The position numbers and the translations under genes were made by a program. This document shows positions 53,013-61,988 of a DNA stretch of 64,000 bases, piece after piece; position 1 is the first letter of the stretch, and the number at the start of each line of letters is the position of its first letter. The stretch is from AWTP1-18 sp036504515. Lineage in GTDB: Bacteria > Pseudomonadota > Gammaproteobacteria > Burkholderiales > Rhodocyclaceae. The notes under the pieces were generated by a model that had not been told where the DNA came from, made no database searches, and saw only the letters and a program-made list of their open reading frames with translations. Location: the NCBI GenBank assembly GCA_036504515.1, contig DASXVA010000004.1, positions 62,001-126,000 of the forward strand. The letters are read 5' to 3'.

Positions 53013-55802
53013 TCAGCGCTCCTGTTTCTTCAGCAGCAACATGCTGAGAAGGGTGAAGGTGGGGGCGAACAGGGCCAGAGCGATGAACTGGGGTTGCAGG
53101 TCCACCAGATTCAGGGCCTTGGCAAAGATGCCGCGACTGATGACCAGATAATAAGTGGCAGGCCAGAACTGGCCGAGGGTGGCGCCAACGCCGGATAGCG
53201 AGGCCACCGGCTGGGTCAGGCCGGAGAACTGGATCGTGGGCAGCATGGTGATGATGGCAGTGCCCGCCAGGGCGGCGATCTGGGATTTGGTGAAGGAAGA
53301 CACCAGGAGACCAAGGCCGGTGGTGGCCGTGACGTAAAGCAGGGTGGCGGCGGTCAGGGTGATGAAATGGCCCTTGAGGGGAACGTTGAAAATCCATTCC
53401 GCCTCCAGCAGCAACAGCACGAAACTGACCATGGACAGGGCGATGTAGGGCAGTTGTTTGCCCAGCAGAAATTCCAGCCGGGTCACCGGGGTGACGTAGA
53501 GGTTGGTGATGGAACCCAGTTCCTTTTCCCGCACCACGCCCAGGGCCACCAGAATGGCAGGGATGAACACCAGCAGCAGGGGAATCACCGCTGGCACCAT
53601 GGCGTAGACGCTCTTGAAATCCTGGTTGTAGCGATAACGGGTTTGCACGTCGAAGGGCAGCAGGGTGGGCACCACCCCGGTTTTGTCTGCCACCAGTTGC
53701 GCCTGATACAGCAGGTGCATGGCCTGCACATAGCCGCGTATCGTTTCGCCGCGATAGGGCATGGCGCCGTCTACCCAAAGGCCGATTTCCGGCACCTTGT
53801 TGCGGCGTAGATCGCGGCCAAAGTTTGCCGGGATTTCCAGGGCTAGGGACAGGTCACCGCTCTTGAGCCGTTTGTCTAGGTCTTCGCTGCTGGTGATGGG
53901 GGCCTGCTGGAGGAAGTAGCGGGAACCGGCAATGTTGTTGATGTAGGCCCGGCTCTCCGGGGACTGGTCCCGGTCCAGCACGCTGAAGCGCAAATCCTGC
54001 ACGTCCATGGTAATGCCGTAGCCAAGGATCAGCATCATCAACACCGAGCCGAGCAGGGCGAAGGTGAGGCGGATCGGATCGCGGCGCAGTTCGAGCATTT
54101 CCCGATAGGCGTAACCCAGCAGGCGACCCAGGCTGAAGGCGGAAGGTCGTTGTGCCTTGCCGTTGCTGACGGCTGGTTCCGGCTGGGGGGCGACCGCGGC
54201 ATCTTCGCTGGCTGCCTCGCCCTGGCGGGCGGTTTCCAGATAGGCGATGAAAGCTTCTTCCAGATTGTCCTTGCCCTGGGCGATGCGCAGGGCCTCCGGT
54301 GTATCACTGGCGAGCACCTTGCCGCTGTTCATGAGGGAGATGCGGTCGCAGCGTTCCGCCTCGTTCATGAAGTGGGTGGAAATGAAAATGGTGACACCCT
54401 GTTCCCGGGAGAGGGTGATCAGCAGTTTCCAGAATTCGTCCCGGGCGATGGGGTCCACGCCGGAGGTGGGTTCGTCCAGGATCAGCAGCTTGGGTTCATG
54501 CACCACCGCCACGGCCAGGGACAGGCGCTGGCGGATGCCCAGGGGCAGGCCTTCGGCGCCTTGGTCGAGATAGGGCTCCAGACCGAAGCGTGCGACCAGC
54601 TCAGTAATGCGCTGAGTCCTGTGGTCCGGCGGCAGGTGGAAGAGGCGGGCGTGGAGGTCCAGATTCTGGGCGACGGTCAGCTCACCGTAGAGGGAGAAGG
54701 ACTGGGACATGTAGCCCACCTGACGGCGGGTTTCCAGATCATTGGCGTTCACCGGTTTGCCGAACAGCAGGGCGCGGCCTTCCGTCGGCGGCAAGAGGCC
54801 GGTGAGCATTTTCATGGTGGTGGTTTTGCCGCAGCCGTTGGAGCCGAGGAAGCCGAAAATTTCGCCTTTGCCGATGCGGAAACTGACGTGATCCACCGCC
54901 GTGAAATCGCCGAAGCGCTGGGTCAGCCCTTCCGCTTCGATGGCCCAGTCTTTGTCGTCGTTTTTCCGGGGCGGAATGCTGAGGGCCGTGTGGCCCTGGC
55001 GCTGGGCTTCCGGCAGCAGGGCGATGAAGACTTCCTCCAGCGTGGCCTGGCCGGTGCGTTGCCTCAGTTCTTCCGGTGTGCCCGAGCCCAGCACGCGGCC
55101 TGCATTCATGGCCGCCAGCCAGTCGAAGCGGGCGGCCTCTTCCATGTAGGCCGTGGCGACAATGACGCTCATGCCGGGACGACGGGCGCGAATGCGGTCG
55201 ATGAGTTCCCAGAACTGGCGACGGGAAAGGGGATCGACACCGGTGGTGGGCTCGTCGAGGATGAGCAGGTCCGGGTCGTGGATCAGGGCGCAGCAAAGAC
55301 CCAGCTTCTGCTTCATGCCGCCGGAGAGCTTGGCGGCGGGACGGTCCTTGAAGGGCAACAGGCCGGTGCTGGTCAGCAGCTCTTCCACCTTGGTTTTGCG
55401 GTGCGTCCCGCTTAAACCGAACAGACGACCGAAGAAGTCCACGTTTTCGAAGACGGACAGGGTGGGGTAGAGGTTGCGGCCCAGACCCTGAGGCATGTAA
55501 GCAATGCGGGGTTGGGCCAGGGCGCGGAAATGCCGGTCGGCCATATTGCCTCCCAGCACTTGCACCGTGCCGGCCTGGATCATGCGGGCACCGGAAATCA
55601 GGGCCAGCAAGGTGGACTTGCCGACGCCGTCAGGGCCGATGAAACCGGCCATGCAGCCAGCGGGAATGGTGAGGTCAACATTGTCCGCCGCCAGAACTTT
55701 GCCGTAGCGTTGCGTGATGCCCTTCAGCTCAGCGCAGGCGCCTGCGCTGACGGCCTCGGTGCCGGTACTGGCGACGGGAGCGGGCGTTCCCAGGTCAGGC
55801 AT
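53013..55802 (-). CDS. ABC exporter with two ATPase domains fused to a permease (RbbA-like)
   Basis: This 929-aa protein has two ATP-binding domains, the first with GPDGVGKSTLLALISG and KLSGGMKQKLGLCCAL, the second with GSNGCGKTTTMKMLTG and the signature LGIRQRLSLAVAVVHEP. The first Walker A has Asp in place of a second residue of the usual GPNG. A C-terminal ABC-2 permease (about 560-929) has REKELGSITNLYVTPVTRLEFLLGK. The layout equals that of E. coli RbbA (YhhI-RbbA-YhhJ). Function in drug or lipid export is inferred. Confidence 0.92.
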   Translation of the reverse strand: MPDLGTPAPVASTGTEAVSAGACAELKGITQRYGKVLAADNVDLTIPAGCMAGFIGPDGVGKSTLLALISGARMIQAGTVQVLGGNMADRHFRALAQPRIAYMPQGLGRNLYPTLSVFENVDFFGRLFGLSGTHRKTKVEELLTSTGLLPFKDRPAAKLSGGMKQKLGLCCALIHDPDLLILDEPTTGVDPLSRRQFWELIDRIRARRPGMSVIVATAYMEEAARFDWLAAMNAGRVLGSGTPEELRQRTGQATLEEVFIALLPEAQRQGHTALSIPPRKNDDKDWAIEAEGLTQRFGDFTAVDHVSFRIGKGEIFGFLGSNGCGKTTTMKMLTGLLPPTEGRALLFGKPVNANDLETRRQVGYMSQSFSLYGELTVAQNLDLHARLFHLPPDHRTQRITELVARFGLEPYLDQGAEGLPLGIRQRLSLAVAVVHEPKLLILDEPTSGVDPIARDEFWKLLITLSREQGVTIFISTHFMNEAERCDRISLMNSGKVLASDTPEALRIAQGKDNLEEAFIAYLETARQGEAASEDAAVAPQPEPAVSNGKAQRPSAFSLGRLLGYAYREMLELRRDPIRLTFALLGSVLMMLILGYGITMDVQDLRFSVLDRDQSPESRAYINNIAGSRYFLQQAPITSSEDLDKRLKSGDLSLALEIPANFGRDLRRNKVPEIGLWVDGAMPYRGETIRGYVQAMHLLYQAQLVADKTGVVPTLLPFDVQTRYRYNQDFKSVYAMVPAVIPLLLVFIPAILVALGVVREKELGSITNLYVTPVTRLEFLLGKQLPYIALSMVSFVLLLLEAEWIFNVPLKGHFITLTAATLLYVTATTGLGLLVSSFTKSQIAALAGTAIITMLPTIQFSGLTQPVASLSGVGATLGQFWPATYYLVISRGIFAKALNLVDLQPQFIALALFAPTFTLLSMLLLKKQER

Positions 55803-55976
55803 CGTTTAAGGCGAAATACGTCGAGAAGCACGCTTGGCCAGATTCGAGCGAAGCGAGCTGATTAGAAGCCTCCCCGAGAGGGGAGGATGGGAGGGGCGGG
55901 TTCTTCTTTTGCCGGCCCGTGGCGTTAGGGCAAGCATGTGTTCCATCATGAATGGAGCCCATCGAAGCCATAACTT
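55803..55976. other. Gap between rbbA and the HlyD-like gene with a small hairpin
   Basis: This 174-base stretch contains CCTCCCC-GAGA-GGGGAGG (55869-55886), a 7-bp stem with no clear T-run. No gene is seen. It could lower read-through from the HlyD-like gene into rbbA, but the three genes still look functionally linked. Confidence 0.4.
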
Positions 55977-56963
55977 TTAGCGCTTGGGTAAAGGGCTCGG
56001 CCAGGGTTTGGCTTCGTCCAAGCGTAGATAGGCAACGCCGGGCATGCCGGGCTTCGCTAAGGATTGGTGACTGGCCAGCCATTCGGCATCTACTTTGACC
56101 TTGACCCGGAACATGAGCTTTTCCCGTTCACTGCGAGTTTCCACATCTTTGGGGGTGAACTGAGTGCGGTCAGACACAAAGCTGATTTTGGCGGGAATCA
56201 CTTCGTCGGGCCGGGCATCAAGAACGATCTTGGCTTCACTGCCGATGGGCAATTGGCCGGCTTGATCCGACGGCAGGTAGACGGTCATGAACACGTCTTC
56301 CAGATTGAGCAGGGTCAGCACCTTGCCGCCGGCCCCGAGGACTTCGCCGGGTTCCACCAATCGGTAAAGCACCCGGCCGGTGATGGGGGCGGTGAGGCCG
56401 GCATCTTTCAACAGCGTGCGAATACGTTCGCTCTGGGCCTGGGCCGCTTCGATAGCGGCTTCGGTTTCGTGGATGCGGCTGTGGGCAGAGGACAGCGCCG
56501 ATTCGGCGGAGCGGTAGCCGGCTTCGTCCTTGTCCAGCAGGGCGGTGCTGATGAAGCCCTTGGCGATGAGTTGTCGGGTTCGTTCCACTGTGTTGCGGGC
56601 GAGAAGGACATCGCTTTCGTAGCGGGACAGATTGGCAGCGGCTTCAGCCCGGGCGCTGCGGGCTTGGGCTGTTTGCGCGTCGGCGGCGCGAAGCTGGGCG
56701 TTGAGTTCGTCCATGTCGAGCTTGGCTACGACCTGATTGCGGCTGACGCTGTCGCCTTCTTTCGGCGTTACCTCGGCGATGCGGCCGGCCATTTTGGTGG
56801 ACACATCGACCTCGATGGCTTCGAGGCGACCGTTACCCACAACAAAGCCCGGCGGCAGGGCCGGCTTTTCAAGTTTTTTCCAGACAACGAAAGCACCTCC
56901 GGCGATGACAAGCAGCAGCAGGAGGATGGCAATTTTCTTTAGCAGGGGATGGGAATGGGACAT
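55977..56963 (-). CDS. HlyD/YhiI-like periplasmic adaptor protein
   Basis: This 328-aa membrane-fusion protein has one N-terminal membrane helix (IAILLLLLVIAGGAFVVW, about 10-28). The first half of the barrel and lipoyl-like part reads GRLEAIEVDVSTKMAGRI. A coiled-coil hairpin (about 85-175) is followed by the return strands GLTAPITGRVLYRLVEPGEVL. ATG 56963 (MSHSHPLLKK) is used; the open frame to 57002 has no support. Located upstream of the RbbA- and YhhJ-like genes on the same strand, it completes a tripartite-type exporter. Confidence 0.9.
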   Translation of the reverse strand: MSHSHPLLKKIAILLLLLVIAGGAFVVWKKLEKPALPPGFVVGNGRLEAIEVDVSTKMAGRIAEVTPKEGDSVSRNQVVAKLDMDELNAQLRAADAQTAQARSARAEAAANLSRYESDVLLARNTVERTRQLIAKGFISTALLDKDEAGYRSAESALSSAHSRIHETEAAIEAAQAQSERIRTLLKDAGLTAPITGRVLYRLVEPGEVLGAGGKVLTLLNLEDVFMTVYLPSDQAGQLPIGSEAKIVLDARPDEVIPAKISFVSDRTQFTPKDVETRSEREKLMFRVKVKVDAEWLASHQSLAKPGMPGVAYLRLDEAKPWPSPLPKR

Positions 56964-57171
56964 GGCTTCATGCGCAAATTCATAACAACAAGCGCAAAGC
57001 ATAGCCGCATCGGATTACATATTCTTGCGTCAGGGCAATAAAAAATTAACACTGGAACGTTCATTGCGAACGGTCCAGCGCCAAGGGGATATTCAGACTA
57101 TTGCGGGGGGCTGTACCCCCGAAAGCTTGGCCGAATCCGGCGCCAAGTTCAGCGTCGAGACGGCTAAACGA

Positions 57172-57606
57172 TCAGGCCAGTAATTCGAAAATGTGATCCC
57201 GGCTTTCCAGTTCGTCCTGGAATTCCTTGAGCTCTGGGCCGAGGGCATCCCGCACCGAAACCATGCCGACCAGATAGCCATTTTCGACCACGGGCATGTG
57301 ACGGTAACCCCCTTCATACATCAGGTGCATGGCATGGCTGAGGGGGCGGTTTGGGGGGATAGTTTGCGGGTTGCTGGTCATGACATCGCCCACGGTGGTG
57401 CGGGCTGGATCACGACCGGCGGCAAGGACGCGGAACAGGGCATCCCGTTCCGTGAAAATGCCGGTGAGTTTGTCGTTCACAAGAACTGCCAGGGCGCCGA
57501 CCCGGGCATTGCGCATGATGCTGGCGGCTTCGCTGATGGTGGCTTCGGGAGAGGCGGTGGCCACGGTCTGGCCTTGGATGATGGTGCGGATCAGTCTGCT
57601 TGTCAT
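57172..57606 (-). CDS. CBS-domain protein
   Basis: This 144-aa protein consists of a pair of CBS domains: ASPEATISEAASIMRNARVGALAVL with GIFTERDALFRVLA, then NPQTIPPNRPLSHAMHLMYEGGYRHMPVV with GMVSVRDAL. CBS pairs bind adenine nucleotides or similar ligands and often act as regulators. No second functional domain is attached, so the target is unknown. It is monocistronic by position, with gaps of over 200 bases on both sides. Confidence 0.9.
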   Translation of the reverse strand: MTSRLIRTIIQGQTVATASPEATISEAASIMRNARVGALAVLVNDKLTGIFTERDALFRVLAAGRDPARTTVGDVMTSNPQTIPPNRPLSHAMHLMYEGGYRHMPVVENGYLVGMVSVRDALGPELKEFQDELESRDHIFELLA

Positions 57607-57784
57607 GGTACGGCTCCTTGAGACGGTAGGTGCAACGAGTCCGTGGTTGGGGGCGGAACAACTAGCTACCTTCCCCTTCAGGGTTCAATCCAAAAACCCA
57701 TGGGGGCAGATTAGTTGTGCTTTGTTTAAATTTCAAGAAACCATGATGACAGTCAGCCCTAATTTTCTTGATGCGCCGCGGCAA

Positions 57785-57809
57785 TAAAAAAGCCCGCATC
57801 AGCGGGCTT
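57785..57809 (-). terminator. Terminator after the DUF2892 gene
   Basis: AGCCCGC and GCGGGCT form a 7-bp GC-rich stem around ATCA, and on the minus strand a run of T residues follows. It lies 36 bases past the DUF2892 stop. Confidence 0.8.
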
Positions 57810-57845
57810 CTGTTTTGCAGCGATGCTGCACCGCGTTGCGGCGGC

Positions 57846-58037
57846 TTAATCTTTTTTTGCAGAACAGGTGTTCAGACCGATCAGGGGGTAGAGGGGGCAG
57901 AACCCGATGGCGCCAGTACCGACTGCCACCAGACCAACCCAGGCCCAAACGGGACCGCCGCTCAGGGCCCAGCCCACCAGGGCGAGACCGACGACGATAC
58001 GAAGAATGCGATCAATACCACCGACATTGAATTTCAT
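57846..58037 (-). CDS. DUF2892 (YgaP-like) small membrane protein
   Basis: This 63-aa protein starts MKFNVGGIDRILRIVVGLAL and is mostly two membrane helices, with GFCPLYPLIGLNTC at the end, the DUF2892 pattern. GGAG lies six bases before ATG 58037. Such proteins resemble the membrane tail of the rhodanese YgaP. The gene is immediately downstream of a Crp/Fnr regulator on the same strand, a pairing seen in many proteobacteria, and probably under its control. Confidence 0.9.
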   Translation of the reverse strand: MKFNVGGIDRILRIVVGLALVGWALSGGPVWAWVGLVAVGTGAIGFCPLYPLIGLNTCSAKKD

Positions 58038-58092
58038 GCTGTGCTCCAAGGGTTGTAAAGCGATGAGCGGATTAGAGCACCAGCCGGGGCGC

Positions 58093-58111
58093 GACCTCTG
58101 TAACCAAAGTC
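58093..58111 (-). promoter_or_regulatory. Candidate Crp/Fnr-type site upstream of DUF2892
   Basis: GACCTC and AAAGTC are inverted half-sites (four of six bases match) around seven bases, centred about 65 bases before the DUF2892 ATG. The spacing is usual for a Crp/Fnr dimer. It differs from the classical TTGAT-N4-ATCAA box, so it would suit the neighbouring regulator. Confidence 0.35.
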
Positions 58112-58133
58112 ACCCAGCCCGGGGCTGAGAGGA

Positions 58134-58796
58134 TTACTCGGCGATGCGGCGCAGGCCGGCGGGATCAAGGATTTCGATCTGCTCCCGACCGAGGCGCACC
58201 AGGCCCTGTTCGGCAAAGCCCTTGAGCAGGCGGCTGACCATCTCCCGCACACTGCCCAGGTTGTCGGCCAGATGCTGGTGGGTGGTGTGCAGGGTATGGC
58301 CTTTGCCCAGCAGCAAGTTGGCCAGACGCTGGTCGAGTTTGCGGAAGGCGACCTCTTCCACCAGTTGCATCAGGTCGGCCATGCGTTCGCCGAACAGATT
58401 GAAAACAAAGTCGCGGAATTTCGGTGTGCCCAGCAGTGCGTCAAAGCGCAGGCTGGGCAACAGCACCAGGGTGGTTTCGTTTTCCGTCACGCCCCGGGCG
58501 TTGTAGTCCGTATGGCCCAGCAGGCAGCCGGAACTGATGAGACAGGATTCCCCCGGCAGCACCCGGTAAAGGGGCAGCTCACGGCCATTGGCGGCAGCCT
58601 TGATGACGCGAATCGCACCCTCAAGAATGAAGGGGAAGCCCTGGCAGGGCTGACCGCCATCGAAGACGACGGTGCCAGCGGGAACTTTCATCACCATCGC
58701 TTCCGCCAGACACTGCTGACGCAGAGCATCGGGCAGTGTGGCCAGCACTGGATACAAATCAGTCAGCCGTTCGATCTGCAGGGGCGTGAGATTCAT
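58134..58796 (-). CDS. Crp/Fnr-family transcriptional regulator
   Basis: This 220-aa protein has a cyclic-nucleotide-type sensor domain (GTVVFDGGQPCQGFPFILEGAIRV, then SCLISSGCLLGH), a long dimer helix (RMADLMQLVEEVAFRKLDQRLANLLL) and a helix-turn-helix (QHLADNLGSVREMVSRLLKGF). The spaced cysteines in the sensor region hint at redox or metal sensing, but this cannot be shown. ATG 58796 shares ATGA with the end of xth; the longer open frame overlaps xth and is a shadow. Confidence 0.88.
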   Translation of the reverse strand: MNLTPLQIERLTDLYPVLATLPDALRQQCLAEAMVMKVPAGTVVFDGGQPCQGFPFILEGAIRVIKAAANGRELPLYRVLPGESCLISSGCLLGHTDYNARGVTENETTLVLLPSLRFDALLGTPKFRDFVFNLFGERMADLMQLVEEVAFRKLDQRLANLLLGKGHTLHTTHQHLADNLGSVREMVSRLLKGFAEQGLVRLGREQIEILDPAGLRRIAE

Positions 58797-59560
58797 GGGG
58801 CGATTTCGACGAAGACGGGGGCGTGATCCGAGGGCCGTTCCAGTTTGCGCGGTGCCTTGTCGATGGTGCTGCTGGTGCACTGCTGGGCCAGAGGAGCGGA
58901 GAGCAATATGTGGTCGATGCGCAGGCCGGCATTGCGGCGGAAGCCGGCGGCCCGGTAGTCCCACCAACTGAAGCTTTGCTCCGCTTGTTCAAACAGACGG
59001 AAGGAGTCTTGCAGGCCCAGGTCGAGCAAGCCCTTGAAGGCACTGCGCTCGGCTTCGGAGCAGAGGATCTTGTCTTTCCAGGCCACGGGATCGTGCACGT
59101 CTCGGTCATCGGGAGCAATGTTGTAATCGCCGAGCAGGGCTAGCTTTGGGTGGCGCGTCATTTCGTCCTTGAGCCAGGCGGTCAGGGCCGCAAGCCAGCG
59201 CAATTTGTATTCGTATTTTTCCGAACCCACTTCGCTGCCGTTGGGGATGTAAGCGCAGACCAAGCGCACGCCGTTGACCGTGGCGGCAATGATGCGCTTC
59301 TGCTCATCGGCGAAACCGGGGATGTCGCGTTGTACATCTTCAAGGCCGTGGCGGCTGAGAATGGCAACGCCGTTGTAGGTCTTCTGGCCGTTGTGGATGG
59401 CGCTGTAACCGGCAGCCTCCAACTCGGCAAAGGGGAAGCCCTTGTCTTCGGTTTTGGTTTCCTGCAAACACAGGGCATCAGGCTGCTGGGCGGCCAGCCA
59501 GTCGAGTACGTGGGGCAGACGCACCTTGAGGGAATTCACATTCCAGGCGGCTATTTTCAA
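58793..59560 (-). CDS. xth: Exodeoxyribonuclease III
   Basis: Xth is an AP endonuclease and 3'-exonuclease in base excision repair. The 255-aa protein shows KIAAWNVNSLKVRLP, LCLQETKTEDKGFP with the metal-binding Glu, NGVAILSR, GDYNIAPDDRDVHDP, and LRIDHILLS with the C-terminal SDHAPVFVE. The start is TTG 59560 with GGAG six bases before it; the open frame to 59737 reads through non-family sequence. Its stop overlaps the start of the Crp/Fnr gene. Confidence 0.95.
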   Translation of the reverse strand: MKIAAWNVNSLKVRLPHVLDWLAAQQPDALCLQETKTEDKGFPFAELEAAGYSAIHNGQKTYNGVAILSRHGLEDVQRDIPGFADEQKRIIAATVNGVRLVCAYIPNGSEVGSEKYEYKLRWLAALTAWLKDEMTRHPKLALLGDYNIAPDDRDVHDPVAWKDKILCSEAERSAFKGLLDLGLQDSFRLFEQAEQSFSWWDYRAAGFRRNAGLRIDHILLSAPLAQQCTSSTIDKAPRKLERPSDHAPVFVEIAP

Positions 59561-59662
59561 GTCAGTCTCCGGTGGGATCTTGTGCCGCGATTCTAATCGA
59601 GACCTTCCTTGCCATGCTGCATTGCGGGGCTCAACGGTGCGTGTTTTCGCTATGATCCGGCC

Positions 59663-60715
59663 ATGGATATGGTTTTTGTACTTGCTTTGCTGGTGGTGGT
59701 CATCGTGCTGTTGTTCGATTACACCAATGGCTTTCACGACGCCGCCAACATTATTGCCAGCGTAATTGCCTCCCGGGCCATGACACCGGTGGAGGCGGTG
59801 CTGATCGTAGCGGTCTTCGAGTTTCTCGGCCCCTTGCTGGGGGGCACCGCCGTGGCCAGCACCATCGGCAAATTTGTGCGACTTGATGGGCTGCCGCCGA
59901 CCCTGGCCCTGACTGTCATTCTGTGCGGACTGGTGGGCTCCATCGTCTGGAATTTGTTCACCTGGTGGCGGGGCATTCCTTCCTCCTCATCCCACGCTCT
60001 GGTTGGGGGGCTGGCCGGTACCGTGGTGGTGTCCGCCGGCGCCGACCACGTGGTGTGGGGCTTCGCCGATCTGCTGCAAGGCCATGTGTCGGGCGTCATG
60101 AAGGTGCTGTTGGCCCTGGTGCTGTCGCCCCTGGTGGGTTTCTGGGTTGGCTACGGCTTGCACAAGCTGATGCTGGTTCTGTTGCGGCGCGCCCGGCCCA
60201 CCCTCAACCGCGGCCTGCGCAATGCCCAGTATCTGACGGCGGCGGGGCTGGGTTTTTCCCACGGTGCCAACGATGCCCAAAAGAGCATGGGCATCCTCAC
60301 CCTGGTGCTGGTGATGGGTGGCTTCCTGGAACGATTTGAAGTGCCGATCTGGGTGATGCTGGCCTGCGCTACATCCATGACTCTGGGCATCCTTTCCGGC
60401 GGCTGGCGCATTGTGCGTACCTTGGGCTTTGCCATCTACAAGGTGCGTCCTCTCCATGCCCTGGATTCGCAACTGACTTCGGCCAGCGTCATCCTGACTG
60501 CTTCAGCCCTGGGGGCACCGGTGTCCACTACCCATGTGGTGGCCACCTCCATCATGGGGATCGGCGCTTCGGAAAGGCCCAAGTCTGTGCGCTGGGCCAA
60601 GGCCGGAGAAATCGCTACCACCTGGCTGGTCACCATTCCCGGTGCCGCCGTTGTTTCCATTCTTTTCTATTTCGCCCTTCGCGGGATTTTCCTTCTTGCC
60701 GGGAGCGCACCATGA
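59663..60715 (+). CDS. Low-affinity inorganic phosphate transporter (PitA family)
   Basis: This 350-aa membrane protein belongs to the Pit family, which imports metal-phosphate complexes. Duplicated signatures are seen: LFDYTNGFHDAANIIASVIASRA near the N-terminus and GLGFSHGANDAQKSMGI in the second half. Others are SSSHALVGGLAG and APVSTTHVVATSIMGIG. About ten membrane segments are present. ATG 59663 lies just after a TATGAT -10-like element. The stop overlaps the next start (ATGA). Confidence 0.94.
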   Translation: MDMVFVLALLVVVIVLLFDYTNGFHDAANIIASVIASRAMTPVEAVLIVAVFEFLGPLLGGTAVASTIGKFVRLDGLPPTLALTVILCGLVGSIVWNLFTWWRGIPSSSSHALVGGLAGTVVVSAGADHVVWGFADLLQGHVSGVMKVLLALVLSPLVGFWVGYGLHKLMLVLLRRARPTLNRGLRNAQYLTAAGLGFSHGANDAQKSMGILTLVLVMGGFLERFEVPIWVMLACATSMTLGILSGGWRIVRTLGFAIYKVRPLHALDSQLTSASVILTASALGAPVSTTHVVATSIMGIGASERPKSVRWAKAGEIATTWLVTIPGAAVVSILFYFALRGIFLLAGSAP

Positions 60716-61362
60716 GCCATTCCGAGTCCGTCCAACAATCCCTGCTGGCTCGACTGTTCGAGCGATTTTTCCCCAAGATGCCGGATTTTTTTGTCATGCT
60801 CCACGACCAGAGCGCCCAGGTGGAACATACCGTGGGGCTGCTGGTGAGCTATATGGAAAGCGGCGATCCGGCCATCGGCGAGCGGATCAAGGAAGACGAG
60901 CACGCCGCTGACAAGGTGAAGGTGCACAACATCCATGCTCTCAATGAATCCTTCTCCACGCCCATGGACCGGGAGGACATCTACCGCGCCATTACCCATC
61001 TGGATGAGATCATCAATTTCTGCAAGGACACCGTGTCGGAAATGGACGCCCTAGGCCTCAAGCCGGACCGGTTTACCCTGGAGATGGCAACCCTGTTGCA
61101 CGAGGGTACGGTGTCACTGCGGGATGGCTACAGCCGCCTCAGCACTTGCCCCGCTCAGGCTTCGGAAGATGCCGATCTGGCACGGCGGGCGGAACGCAAG
61201 GTGGAGAAGCTTTACCGCCACGCCCTGGCCGAATTATTTCAGGGCGAGGACTACATCCACATGTTCAAACGACGGGAAATCTATCGCCATTTGACCAATG
61301 CCTCGGAGCGCATGGCCCATTGCGCCAACACGCTGCACGACATTGTGGTGAAGATGGTTTGA
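60712..61362 (+). CDS. DUF47 (PhoU-like) Pit accessory protein
   Basis: This 216-aa cytoplasmic protein is all-helical and of the DUF47 family, PhoU-like. It contains FFPKMPDFFVMLHDQ, RIKEDEHAADKVKVHNIHALNESFSTPMDREDI and HCANTLHDIVVKMV. Such proteins are nearly always encoded beside Pit transporters and are thought to modulate phosphate uptake. Here the start overlaps the pit stop, so they are translationally coupled. Confidence 0.93.
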   Translation: MSHSESVQQSLLARLFERFFPKMPDFFVMLHDQSAQVEHTVGLLVSYMESGDPAIGERIKEDEHAADKVKVHNIHALNESFSTPMDREDIYRAITHLDEIINFCKDTVSEMDALGLKPDRFTLEMATLLHEGTVSLRDGYSRLSTCPAQASEDADLARRAERKVEKLYRHALAELFQGEDYIHMFKRREIYRHLTNASERMAHCANTLHDIVVKMV

Positions 61363-61435
61363 TCCTTGTGCCGGGTGTAGGATGGTGACAGCCCTGTTGT
61401 ACTAAGGGATAAAACGATAAGAGGAGGCATCAGCC

Positions 61436-61624
61436 ATGTTTGATTCCCCGTTTGATCTGTGCCCGGTGCATCGTGAAATGGTCTTGCTGGACCAGACCGT
61501 GGAAGAATGTGCCCGGGACCATAGCTGTCAGGATTATTCCCAGTGCCCGCTGGGTAAGTGCTTTGTCGGAACTGGAGACGAGGCTCGCCAATTGCAAAAG
61601 GAACGAGATGACCCAAAACGCTGA
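61436..61624 (+). CDS. Small cysteine-rich protein of unknown function
   Basis: This 62-aa protein has five cysteines (C9, C25, C31, C37, C42), a pattern that could bind a metal or cluster: LCPVHREM, EECARDHSC, YSQCPLGKC. A strong AGAGGAGG site lies upstream, which argues that it is a real gene. The last 17 bases overlap the PilZ gene, so the two are probably translated together. I do not recognise the family, and no signal peptide is present. Confidence 0.65.
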   Translation: MFDSPFDLCPVHREMVLLDQTVEECARDHSCQDYSQCPLGKCFVGTGDEARQLQKERDDPKR

Positions 61625-61988
61625 CCGCCGCCATTTCTGGCGCGCCGCTTTTGAATCCCCCGTACGCCTGATCGACGCCCACGGCACGACGGAGGCACGA
61701 CTGGTGGATTTGTCCCTCAAGGGGGGCTTGGTAGAAGTTCAGGAAGGCTGGCCTGTACACAAGGGCGAGCATTGCCAGTTGCACCTGCTGCTGGCGGAAG
61801 ACGTGGCGATCAATATGTGGACCACCGTGACCCACCTTGAAGGTCGGCGGGCGGGCTTGCACTGTGATCGTATTGACCTGGACAGCATCACCCACCTGCG
61901 CCGTCTGGTGGAGTTGAACTCCGGCGATCCCAGCCTGCTGGACCGGGAATTACCGGAATTGCTGAAAACGGAATTGACGCCGGATTAA
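61608..61988 (+). CDS. PilZ-domain protein
   Basis: This 126-aa protein is a single PilZ domain. The c-di-GMP-binding signature is intact: R8-HFW-R12 and D34-LSLKG (D-x-S-x-x-G). It probably acts as a c-di-GMP receptor, linked in function to enzymes such as the GGDEF/EAL sensor in this window. The frame opens earlier, but ATG 61608 has AAAAGGAA upstream. It follows and overlaps the small Cys-rich gene, and its stop overlaps the convergent Dyp peroxidase stop. Confidence 0.9.
   Translation: MTQNADRRHFWRAAFESPVRLIDAHGTTEARLVDLSLKGGLVEVQEGWPVHKGEHCQLHLLLAEDVAINMWTTVTHLEGRRAGLHCDRIDLDSITHLRRLVELNSGDPSLLDRELPELLKTELTPD

Noticed and set aside
55869..55886. Terminator between the HlyD-like gene and rbbA
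   Set aside because: A stem is present, but no T-run follows in the direction of transcription, so it is listed only as a hairpin.
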